From Nitrospinota bacterium (GTDB taxonomy: Bacteria > Nitrospinota_A > UBA7883 > JACRGQ01), in contig JACRGQ010000012.1 of the NCBI GenBank assembly GCA_016217735.1, positions 1 through 47,747 on the forward strand: 47,747 nt of DNA. The letters run 5' to 3'. Made by a program: the position numbers and the translations under genes. A model generated the notes under the pieces. It had not been told where the DNA came from. It saw only the letters and a program-made list of their open reading frames with translations, and did not search any database. Below are positions 41,426 through 47,747 of this stretch, in pieces (within the stretch, counting starts at the first letter, position 1; each line of letters starts with the position of its first letter).

Positions 41426-41449
41426 ATCACCCCATAGGGCTGTTCGCTG

Positions 41450-42061
41450 TTACCGAGCCGAAGTGTCTTTGACAACGCACCCGGCAAAAAACCATTTGTC
41501 ATCGTAAGAGTATATCATTACGCTTTCGTCGTGCCGGATTTTCCGAAGGCTGCATTCGTAAACAGCGTCTTTCACCTTCACTCCGTTATATTCAGGGGCC
41601 TCTTCGGGCTTCGGATAGGAGACGGAAACAGTGGAAACAACGACAACCCCTTTTTCATAAGCATCGCCCATTTTCTTTTCAGCTGGCACAGGATCATGGG
41701 GTTTCCCGATTTCCACTTTGGCGGAAGGGGGAAAAAAGAACTTTTCCGCCCACTGAACATTTGCCATGTCCGCGGCAGTGGCATCATAAATAGCCTTATG
41801 CCTTTGAAAGTGTTCGGCCTCCTGTTTTTGAACATCTCCGCTCTCGCTCTTTTGGATCCATTTCTTCTGCCTGGCGGTGACCTGACTCAACGCGTAAATG
41901 GTATTGAAATCGCCTTTCTGAACGGCGTCAATATAATCCTTGAGCACCTGTGTCGGGTTGCCGGGAATCTTATCGAGTGTGCAAGCCGATACCGCTCCCA
42001 CCATCAGGGCTGGCAGGGCAATCGCGCGGAAGAGATTTTTACCAAACAACTTGCGGTTCAT
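41450..42061 (-). CDS. Lipoprotein of the cytochrome b operon, NTF2-like
   Basis: A 203-residue lipoprotein with signal AIALPALMVGAVSAC (Cys27). The mature part begins NPTQVLKDYIDAVQKGDFNT, the usual opening of DUF4878/NTF2-like domains, followed by helices and strands (KGVVVVSTVSVSYPKPEEAP, SVMIYSYDDKWFFAGCVVKD). ATG 42061 lies inside the last 23 bp of the cytochrome b gene, with GAGG seven bases upstream, so the two are translationally coupled. A role in assembling or anchoring the cytochrome complex is suggested only by position. Confidence 0.8.
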   Translation of the reverse strand: MNRKLFGKNLFRAIALPALMVGAVSACTLDKIPGNPTQVLKDYIDAVQKGDFNTIYALSQVTARQKKWIQKSESGDVQKQEAEHFQRHKAIYDATAADMANVQWAEKFFFPPSAKVEIGKPHDPVPAEKKMGDAYEKGVVVVSTVSVSYPKPEEAPEYNGVKVKDAVYECSLRKIRHDESVMIYSYDDKWFFAGCVVKDTSAR

Positions 42062-43172
42062 ACCAATGCCTCATCATCCAGCGGTTGTCGAGAAGGAGCG
42101 GGTTTCGCTTTGTATCTTTGTAGCTTACCGGAGGTATTCCCATCCGGTCCCCCTGCGCTATGTTGTGGCAGCTGTTGCATCCCATCCAGGGGGCTTTCAC
42201 GCTTCCCCACAAAAGCCCCACGACCATCAAGATGCACACGATGCCGCCCACCCCCATGTAGACCAGATTGATCCGCCGGGAGAGTTTTGCGGCCACTTTA
42301 TCCTGGTGCGCCCCCTTCTTCTTCCTTTTGAAAAGGTACGGGACGATAAACACCAACGCCAGGAAGAAAAACGGGATCCAAAAGAGGAACAGGGGCCAGT
42401 TTCGGGGAGGATAGTACCAATACGGAAGCTCGAACGTGACGAAGAACCACTCAGGAGCCGGAATGTACATCCCATCCATTGGAAACGGGATGCTTTCCGG
42501 ATCCGCCGAAGGAACCGGGAAGACGACGCTCATGGCGATGATCGCGATGATAAGCGGGATCGATGCGAACGTCTGGCGGATAAAATAGTCCGCCATCCCC
42601 CGTCTCCTGAAACGCGAGATACAGTGTATTTCAAGGAGGACAAAGGTGATTATCGGCAACACGATGTCGTGTATCACGAAATTGCGGGTGGGCGTGTAGG
42701 TAACCATCATAAAGTTGTAGAGGTAGTCGCCAACCAGCGGGATGTGCTTAAGCCAGTTGTTAAACATCTCCATCATCCAGTACCCCTTCCATTCCCACGG
42801 CAGAATGGTGCCGCTGATGAGGAAGGAGACGAACAATATTGAAAGGAGAACGCCGGTGAGCCAGTACTTCTTCCGGCCTCCTTGATAATCTTTCCGGAAG
42901 TAGCCGGTGAAAAAGTGAATAAAAATGGCGACACCCATGAAGAAAGCGCCGTAGCGGTGGATGTTGCGGGTCAAGCTCCCAAGGAACGCCTCGTTGGTGA
43001 AGTATTGGACGGTTTTATAGGTCTCTTTCAGCGACGGTTCGTAATAAAAGATCATGTAGAGGCCGGAGAAAAGCTGGCCCAGCAACAATATGAACGCCAG
43101 CCCGCCAAAGTAGTGGCGGATATGAATCTTTTTGGGTTTTATCCGTGCCCAAAGACCTGCTTCATTTTGCAT
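42039..43172 (-). CDS. Cytochrome b (b6f-like) with C-terminal haem c motif
   Basis: A 377-residue membrane protein. The haem b ligands are His72/His86 (13 residues between) and His168/His183 (14 between). The 14-residue spacing in the second pair is the b6 type rather than the mitochondrial or proteobacterial type. PEWFF (240-244) corresponds to the quinol-site PEWY of subunit IV, so both halves are in one chain. After the last helix there is CNSCH (332-336), a c-type haem site, then RNPLLLDNRWMMRHWYEP. About eight membrane helices are predicted. It is the quinol-oxidising core of a bc-type complex. The Rieske iron-sulfur partner is not beside it. Confidence 0.92.
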   Translation of the reverse strand: MQNEAGLWARIKPKKIHIRHYFGGLAFILLLGQLFSGLYMIFYYEPSLKETYKTVQYFTNEAFLGSLTRNIHRYGAFFMGVAIFIHFFTGYFRKDYQGGRKKYWLTGVLLSILFVSFLISGTILPWEWKGYWMMEMFNNWLKHIPLVGDYLYNFMMVTYTPTRNFVIHDIVLPIITFVLLEIHCISRFRRRGMADYFIRQTFASIPLIIAIIAMSVVFPVPSADPESIPFPMDGMYIPAPEWFFVTFELPYWYYPPRNWPLFLFWIPFFFLALVFIVPYLFKRKKKGAHQDKVAAKLSRRINLVYMGVGGIVCILMVVGLLWGSVKAPWMGCNSCHNIAQGDRMGIPPVSYKDTKRNPLLLDNRWMMRHWYEPQVVW

Positions 43173-43262
43173 TAACTATCCACCCAAAAAACGTTGATAA
43201 GCCGTACATTACACGTTGCCAAGTCACAGGTTTTTTTCGCCCGAACCGTCAATCCGCCAAAC

Positions 43263-43277
43263 ACCGGAATTTCCGGT
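43263..43277. promoter_or_regulatory. Perfect palindrome ACCGGAA-T-TTCCGGT upstream of cytochrome b
   Basis: Seven-base arms are exact inverted copies around a single central T. The location about 90 bp before the cytochrome b start suits an operator for the cytochrome b-lipoprotein operon. A further ACCGG occurs near 43299 (AAACCGGAT). The binding protein is unknown. Confidence 0.4.
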
Positions 43278-43500
43278 TCCAGCATTACAGAGCCAGAAAC
43301 CGGATATTCGTTTCGTAACAAAAAACCTCATTTCAGAATTTTCACATTTCACCCCAAAACAAGGACAGAGGCACATGATAGCCGCCGCAACTTTTTCCGT
43401 CAATTTTTTTCCATATCCCCCAAACCCCATTTTCCGGCGAGGATGACAAACTACACCCTTCAAATCCGCCAACGGCACCATTTCCTTTCAAAAACGCCAA

Positions 43501-43534
43501 ACCAGCCATCGAGGCGAAAAACCCCGTGGCTGGT
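43501..43534 (-). terminator. Weak candidate terminator after the pentahaem cytochrome gene
   Basis: ACCAGCCA at 43501-43508 pairs with TGGCTGGT at 43527-43534 across an 18-base loop. On the minus strand the stem is followed by TTTGGCGTTTTT. It lies about 60 bp after the pentahaem cytochrome stop codon. The loop is long and the T-run broken. Confidence 0.3.
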
Positions 43535-43594
43535 ATTCATCCGGGTGCGGTGGCGGAGAAATCGCGCGCGCTCTGGTGTACAAAGCCTGGAGCG

Positions 43595-44794
43595 TTATTG
43601 TTCCGCCACGCCCAGTGGAACGTGCAGGTGTTCCTCGGAATCAACCACCGGGTTTTGGGTGATAAACGCCTTGGCGGAAACCTTTAGGCTCCCCGCCGGC
43701 ACGTTGGCGAACACAAAACGAACCTTCCGCGTTTCCATCGGCGTCAACGCCGTGTTGTATTTTTCCGTCATCCCTTTCAACTGGATATCGGCCTCGGTTG
43801 TCAGCCAGTTGCCGTCCTTGTCGAGAATGCGTTTGCCGAACGCCCGCACCTGCACCACGCGGACCAATCCATCCCCTTCCACGCCCACCTCCAGCGTAAG
43901 CGCGCGGGACGGCGAGCCGGTGGGGATGTTATGCCCCGCCTTCGCATTCGTCATGGCAACATCCACCACATACGCCCCCTCTTTGTTGAGCGCGGCCGAC
44001 AGTATCTCTATCGCCACCGCGCCGCCCAGCCTTTCCCTGTCATGGAAAAGGCTGTGGTCGGCAATGGTTGTCTTTTGCGGTTTTTTAACCGATGACACAT
44101 AGGGAGTTCCGCCTATCGCGGACATGTGGCATTCCTGGCACTGTATGCCCTGTCTGGCATATTCCGAGGCCTTCCATTCGCTGTACGTCTCGCCCACTTT
44201 CAGGGCGTTCGCGTTGAGCATCTCATGGCATCCGCCACAGAGTTCCGACTTGTTGAACCACTGGGCGTACGCCGCCTGGTGGGCGGCGGGATTTGAACCG
44301 GATGGATTCGGTTTCGGCCCCAGCAACCTCATGGAGGCATGCTTTTGCCCGCCCACGTCCAGCTTGAACGGAGCGGTCATGTTCTTCAAGTCCACCGCCT
44401 CGACCGTGTGGCAAAAATCGCAGGTAACCCCTTCCCGCGTGACGGGAAGTTCCGCATTGACATCCTTGGTGGCCAGAGTGGTGGGAGCATGGCATTTCAA
44501 ACAGTAATCCTTCGCCCTTCCGTCGGTGTCGATAAACGCCTGCCGGTACGCTTTCTGGAAAATCGGGCTGCCGAATGCCCGCGCGTGGAATGATTTTTTC
44601 CAGCTCTCATAAATGTCCGCATGGCAGTACCCGCAGACGGTTGCGCCGGTATAGGAGGTGCGGTCGATTTCCGGCCCCGCCGCCGCGCTCCCCGCGGCAA
44701 GGAAGAACGCCGCCGCCAGAAGAACAAGGCATCGCGCCGGAAACGGGATTGAATATCCGGAAAAATCGGAGCGCTGAAAAGAATTTGTGCCCAT
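43595..44794 (-). CDS. Exported pentahaem cytochrome c
   Basis: A 399-residue protein with a signal peptide (CLVLLAAAFFLAAGSAAAG). Five CxxCH haem sites are at 54-58 (CGYCH), 98-102 (CLKCH), 125-129 (CDFCH), 186-190 (CGGCH) and 219-223 (CQECH). The spacing and the early TGATVCGYCHADIYESWKKS pattern are those of the cytochrome c554/NapC-related multihaem group. Residues from about 250 on form a beta-sandwich-like C-terminus (KAGHNIPTGSPSRALTLEVG). ATG 44794 has GGGGG eight bases upstream; the ATG at 44800 is too close. It probably passes electrons to or from the cytochrome b complex encoded downstream. The terminal substrate is unknown. Confidence 0.9.
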   Translation of the reverse strand: MGTNSFQRSDFSGYSIPFPARCLVLLAAAFFLAAGSAAAGPEIDRTSYTGATVCGYCHADIYESWKKSFHARAFGSPIFQKAYRQAFIDTDGRAKDYCLKCHAPTTLATKDVNAELPVTREGVTCDFCHTVEAVDLKNMTAPFKLDVGGQKHASMRLLGPKPNPSGSNPAAHQAAYAQWFNKSELCGGCHEMLNANALKVGETYSEWKASEYARQGIQCQECHMSAIGGTPYVSSVKKPQKTTIADHSLFHDRERLGGAVAIEILSAALNKEGAYVVDVAMTNAKAGHNIPTGSPSRALTLEVGVEGDGLVRVVQVRAFGKRILDKDGNWLTTEADIQLKGMTEKYNTALTPMETRKVRFVFANVPAGSLKVSAKAFITQNPVVDSEEHLHVPLGVAEQ

Positions 44795-45135
44795 GACCAT
44801 TTCCCCCTACTACAACCAAGTTAATGCCTCTTAATCGCCTATGGCCTTTAATTCCTTCGGCGACAAATCTTGCATGGTTTCAGTACGGTTTCAGTCCGAG
44901 TTTCTCCCGCCAATATGATTATAACCCATCCTGCCCGGATATAACTATTTCCATTCCGTCCCGCACAACAGTCCCCGGAAAACCGGCGTCACGCACAACG
45001 TGTGTTAAAATCGCGGGAGAAGCAAAGCACAAAGCGTTTGCGTCATCCTGAGGGAGCCTTGGCGACCGAAGGAACTCTTTCGGGAAAAAGATTCTTCGCC
45101 TGCGGCTCAGAATGACAATTTAGGGGAAAGAAGAA
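44795..45135. other. Divergent intergenic region before the disulfide oxidoreductase
   Basis: These 341 bp separate two divergent genes. The right part holds the 75-bp inverted-repeat element at 45042-45116. GGTTTCAGT occurs twice near 44880. No gene or RNA was recognised. AGGGGA at 45122-45127 is the ribosome-binding site of the next gene. Confidence 0.5.
45042..45116. repeat. 75-bp inverted-repeat-bounded dispersed element
   Basis: GTCATCCTGAG at 45042-45052 and CTCAGAATGAC at 45106-45116 are inverted copies with one mismatch. Between them lies sequence that reads AGATTCTTCGCCTGCGG near the right arm. The GTCATTCTGAG...GAAGAATCT pattern is a short intergenic repeat seen in many unrelated bacterial genomes. 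It is too short to encode anything. It ends 20 bp before the start of the next gene and so would be in its leader. Confidence 0.7.
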
Positions 45136-46563
45136 ATGGCAAAATTCGATTACGACCTGCTGATTCTCGGCGGCGGCGCGGCCGGATTGGTCTCTTCCAA
45201 AATGGCGCGCGGTTTCGGCAAAAGCGTCGCCGTGATAGAAAAGGGAAAACTGGGCGGGGAATGCACCAACTTCGGCTGCGTGCCGAGCAAAGCGCTCATC
45301 AGAACCGCCAAAGCCGCGCACGAGCTGAAACATCTGGACGCGCTGGGCCTCACGACCGCATCCCCCATCGCCATCAATACCGGCGGCGCAATGCGGCACG
45401 TCCGCTCCATCGTTGAAAAAGTTTACAACACCCACCTCCCCGCAAGCTTCAAGGCGCTGGGGATCGACCTCTTTTTCGGCGGCCCGCGGTTCACCGATAA
45501 CCACACGGTGGTGATGGACGGCAAAACGATCACCGCCAACAAGATAATCATAGCCACCGGCTCCAGCCCGCTCATCCCCGCCATCGAAGGGATCGATAAA
45601 ACGCCATACCTCACCAACAACACGGTGTTCTCGCTCGATACGCTGCCGCGCTCGCTGGTGGTCCTCGGCGGCGGCCCCATCGGGATAGAGCTGGCCTCGG
45701 CCCTCAACCGGCTGGGCGTTGAAACCACGGTGGTGGAGATGTTCGACCGGATACTGTTCCGGGAAGACCGGGAGCTTTCGGACATGCTTGCGGGCAAAAT
45801 GCTGGGCGAGGGACTGAACATTGTAACGTCGGCCAAGGCGGTGAAGCTGTCGGGCGACGCATCGCGGATAACCCTCACCGTGGAAACAAATGGCGGCCCG
45901 CGCAAAGAGATCACCGCGCAGAGCATACTTATCGCATCGGGACGAAAACCGAACACGGACGGGCTCGACCTCGAAAAAGCGGGCGTCCGCCACAACAGCA
46001 ACGGCATCGAGGTGGACGAACGGCTGCGGACCGCATCGGATAACATCTACGCCTGCGGCGATGTCACCGGCCCGTACCGCTTCAGCCACATGGCGGAATA
46101 CCAGGCGATCCTCGCCTGTTCCAACGCATTCCTCCCCGTCAAGCGCAAGGCCGATTACAGCCATGTGATCTGGTGCACGTTCACCGACCCGGAGCTGGCG
46201 CACGCGGGCCTCACGGAAGAGGAAGCGCGGGCCGCCCACGGCGACAGCATCAAGGTGCTCCGCTTCGATTACAGCAAGATCGACAGGGCGCGGACGGACA
46301 TCGAAGAGTTCGGCATGAGCAAAATTATTTTAGATGGCAGGGGAAAATTCATCGGCGCCCACATACTCGGCATGCATGCCTCCGAGGTGCTGCACGAGAT
46401 ACAGTTGGCAAAACATTTCAACATTCCCTTTGAGCGGATATGGCAGGCGATCCACCTGTATCCCAGTTATTCCGATGTGATACGGCAGTCGTCGAAATAC
46501 CACTACGCCGCAAAAATGGGGAACAACCCGTTTATTAAATTGCTGAAGAAAGTCCTGCGGTAA
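45136..46563 (+). CDS. FAD-dependent pyridine nucleotide-disulfide oxidoreductase
   Basis: A 475-residue class I flavoprotein of the dihydrolipoamide dehydrogenase/mercuric reductase group. The FAD site is LILGGGAAGL. The redox disulfide is Cys43-Cys48 in GECTNFGCVPSKA, the NAD(P) site is VVLGGGPIGIELASALNRLG, and the second FAD site is IYACGDVTGPYRFSHMAEY. In the C-terminal dimer domain the usual HPTxxE is AIHLYPSYSD: His440 is kept but Glu is replaced by Asp447. It lacks the C-terminal cysteine pair of mercuric reductase. No 2-oxoacid dehydrogenase genes are near, so an NAD(P)H-disulfide or quinone-like role is possible and the substrate is open. Confidence 0.88.
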   Translation: MAKFDYDLLILGGGAAGLVSSKMARGFGKSVAVIEKGKLGGECTNFGCVPSKALIRTAKAAHELKHLDALGLTTASPIAINTGGAMRHVRSIVEKVYNTHLPASFKALGIDLFFGGPRFTDNHTVVMDGKTITANKIIIATGSSPLIPAIEGIDKTPYLTNNTVFSLDTLPRSLVVLGGGPIGIELASALNRLGVETTVVEMFDRILFREDRELSDMLAGKMLGEGLNIVTSAKAVKLSGDASRITLTVETNGGPRKEITAQSILIASGRKPNTDGLDLEKAGVRHNSNGIEVDERLRTASDNIYACGDVTGPYRFSHMAEYQAILACSNAFLPVKRKADYSHVIWCTFTDPELAHAGLTEEEARAAHGDSIKVLRFDYSKIDRARTDIEEFGMSKIILDGRGKFIGAHILGMHASEVLHEIQLAKHFNIPFERIWQAIHLYPSYSDVIRQSSKYHYAAKMGNNPFIKLLKKVLR

Positions 46564-46694
46564 GGGTTAAGGTCGCACCTAAACCGGCCAGCCATCACCT
46601 GTAAACGCTTTTCGTGACTATCTCATGTACGCGCCGAAATGCCACAAAACAAGACCTACCCCTGAACCCGATGCAATGTATGTTGATATCGAAA

Positions 46695-47663
46695 TTATTT
46701 TCGTGCTTTTTTCTTTACGATCTTCTTTGGGCCTTTTTTTGGTTTCTTTATTGCGATCTTTTTCTTTTCTGCATTTTTAGTTCGATCCTTCGGTTTTCCA
46801 GTCGTTCTTTTTACCTTGCCATGCGGCTTGAGTGTCGAGAAAGCCCGTTCTCTTTGTATTCTCAAAAACCAATCTTGTTCCTTCCCCTCAAATTGGGCTT
46901 TCGTCATTTCAAAAGCCACAGGGGGATAATCCTCAGGCGCTATATCTGTGATTTTTTTCCACCCTGCAATAAATTGATTTAATTTGGATATCTCTTCTAG
47001 ATTTGCCCATTTTGCTGACTCATACAATTTTGAAGATAATCCATCCAAAAGTGCCATTATGCGTTTATTGTTGTTTTTCTTACTCCTCGAATGTGCAGCT
47101 TCCATCCAAGAAATAAGCGGATGTCGCTTATTGAAGACTGAGATTTGGGAACTATTCTGGAATGTTCCATAAGGCATGCTAAAGGTTATGCCTATCCTCT
47201 CCTTTTCCAGCCAATCAATATTGATACTCGACGTCTCGTCACGAACGATTTGATAGGTTTCCGCCGTTTCCTTAATTGATTTTCCAAAATATATCAGAAT
47301 GCCGCCTTTATCTAGCTGCCCAACTCTTACAATCTCCCTTCCTGAAAAAATTAGTTTTTGAACAACATCGCTTAATTTATTTAATGTGCCGTAGTCAATC
47401 ACGACGGAATTATCGGAAGCTTTTCCGGCACCACTTATCTCAAAATACTCTTGGCGTTTTACTTTCGCAATTCCGTAAGAATCGGGAAGATACGCTAATT
47501 CTTCAAGCATACCTAATGCGTTTAGGGACAGTATTTGTTGTTTTCCCCCACCCCAGACCGGAACAATATCACCAAGCTTTGCAGCAAATTCATCATTCGA
47601 ATGTATTTCTATACACAGCGTCTTAAATAATTGCGCATAGTCTTTTAAGCTGTCCGTTTGGCC
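46695..47663 (-). pseudogene. AT-rich gene of unknown function, probably missing its 5' end
   Basis: The frame is open for 322 codons, from 47663 to the stop at 46695, and ends in a Lys-rich tail (KKIAIKKPKKGPKKIVKKKA). An ATG occurs at 47510, but coding-like sequence continues upstream in the same frame (DYAQLFKTLCIEIHSNDEFA, GDIVPVWGGGKQQILSLNAL). This suggests the real start was further upstream. That upstream frame runs into the 3' end of an IS630-type transposase. I do not recognise the family; ISVFNKRHPLISWMEAAHS looks like part of a folded domain. Base composition near 40% GC contrasts with the neighbouring genes and suggests transfer. It may still be translated from 47510. Confidence 0.6.
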
Positions 47664-47745
47664 TCAGCCATTTATCCAACTGTTTTCCGATAACGACAAT
47701 CAACTCCTCAAGGCTTTTGAAATACCTGTTATGGGTGCATAGGCG
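47623..47745 (-). mobile_element. C-terminus of an IS630-family transposase (partial)
   Basis: The last 40 codons of a minus-strand gene enter from the right edge and stop at TAA 47623-47625. The peptide includes RLCTHNRYFKSLEELIVVIG and LRPNGQLKRLCAII. The THNRYFxSLEELI pattern following the DDE domain is typical of IS630-family transposase C-termini. The inverted-repeat end of the element should lie just left of 47623 but was not recognised. Confidence 0.65.
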
Positions 47746-47747
47746 TC

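Larger units (their letters stand above)
40956..41449. other. 494-bp AT-rich intergenic region upstream of the large cytochrome c gene
   Basis: No gene is seen. Close to the cytochrome gene, on its strand, there is a TATATA that could serve as a -10 box and an inverted repeat TGCAA-N6-TTGCA at 41002-41017 next to it. A perfect palindrome is at 41147-41161. Near 41360-41425 three short stems in a row follow the lipoprotein gene. The whole region is much richer in A/T than the genes around it, as expected for a strong regulated promoter. Confidence 0.5.
43173..43594. other. 422-bp intergenic region between the pentahaem cytochrome and cytochrome b genes
   Basis: No gene is seen; short open frames here lack start signals and codon pattern. 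The region holds a perfect 7-1-7 palindrome at 43263-43277, about 90 bp upstream of the cytochrome b start. A long-loop hairpin at 43501-43534 could end the pentahaem cytochrome transcript. Confidence 0.55.

Noticed and set aside
41340-41450. Possible riboswitch (c-di-GMP type) after the lipoprotein gene
   Set aside because: Three short stems and a GGGGTGATAAACC stretch recalled the GEMM motif, but the conserved core and tetraloop pair are absent. The next start codon is about 400 bp away.
45043-46239. 398-codon minus-strand frame opposite the disulfide oxidoreductase
   Set aside because: The plus strand has all flavoprotein motifs. The far end of this frame reads through the dispersed repeat (CHSEPQAKNLF), a well-known source of false proteins.
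1-47747. CRISPR array, rRNA or tRNA genes
   Set aside because: No regularly spaced identical repeats and no tRNA or rRNA segments were recognised in any intergenic region. A covariance-model search would settle short or unusual tRNAs.

Overview
The window is about 57% GC over most of its length and looks like chromosome from a Gram-negative, flagellated, respiring bacterium. The evidence is a Tol envelope system, many lipoproteins and c-type cytochromes, an IHF-type protein, and a Maf-type flagellin-glycosylation locus behind a candidate sigma-54 promoter. GldA/F/G plus DUF4340, a fused MFS/spermidine-synthase protein and a b6f-like cytochrome b with an attached haem c are common in Deltaproteobacteria, Nitrospirota and Nitrospinota-like lineages. 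I cannot assign a species. The right end (from about 46.6 kb) is AT-rich and looks horizontally acquired.

Layout. 1-0.14 kb: possible end of an insertion element. 0.26-0.92 kb: a Fis-like regulator, a possible 28-residue ORF and a thiamine-binding (DUF77) protein. 0.95-7.34 kb (minus strand): the conserved rpsB-tsf-pyrH-frr-uppS-cdsA-dxr block, followed by an IHF/HU gene and folE. 7.67-13.67 kb (plus strand): tolQ, tolR, a TolA/TonB-like gene and tolB. A minus-strand P-type ATPase gene sits exactly between tolQ and tolR. No pal follows tolB.

13.7-23.8 kb (minus strand): an overlapping glycosylation operon. In transcription order it is a 1359-residue glycosyltransferase/methyltransferase/TPR protein, a Maf (DUF115) protein, a CgeB-like glycosyltransferase, a GT9 glycosyltransferase and a small unknown protein.

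23.9-32.4 kb (minus strand): a compact five-gene operon. In order it encodes a periplasmic binding lipoprotein, an exported FGE-like protein without the catalytic cysteines, a Cache-type histidine kinase, an NtrC-like regulator whose GAFTGA loop and Walker B acids are missing, and a fused MFS/spermidine-synthase/TPR protein. A second cysteine-less FGE-like protein and a small lipoprotein with a protease-prodomain-like fold are transcribed divergently. This is my best candidate for an undescribed system: an envelope sensor that feeds an unusual regulator.

33.6-39.7 kb (minus strand): a GldA/GldF/GldG-type ABC exporter with DUF4340, an exported unknown protein, a small cytochrome c and a lipoprotein. 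39.8-44.8 kb (minus strand): respiratory genes: a pentahaem cytochrome c, cytochrome b with a C-terminal haem-c motif, a lipoprotein and a large monohaem cytochrome c with a strong terminator. No Rieske gene is present. 45.1-46.6 kb: a flavin disulfide oxidoreductase preceded by a 75-bp inverted-repeat element. 46.7-47.7 kb: an AT-rich gene whose 5' end runs into the 3' end of an IS630-type transposase.
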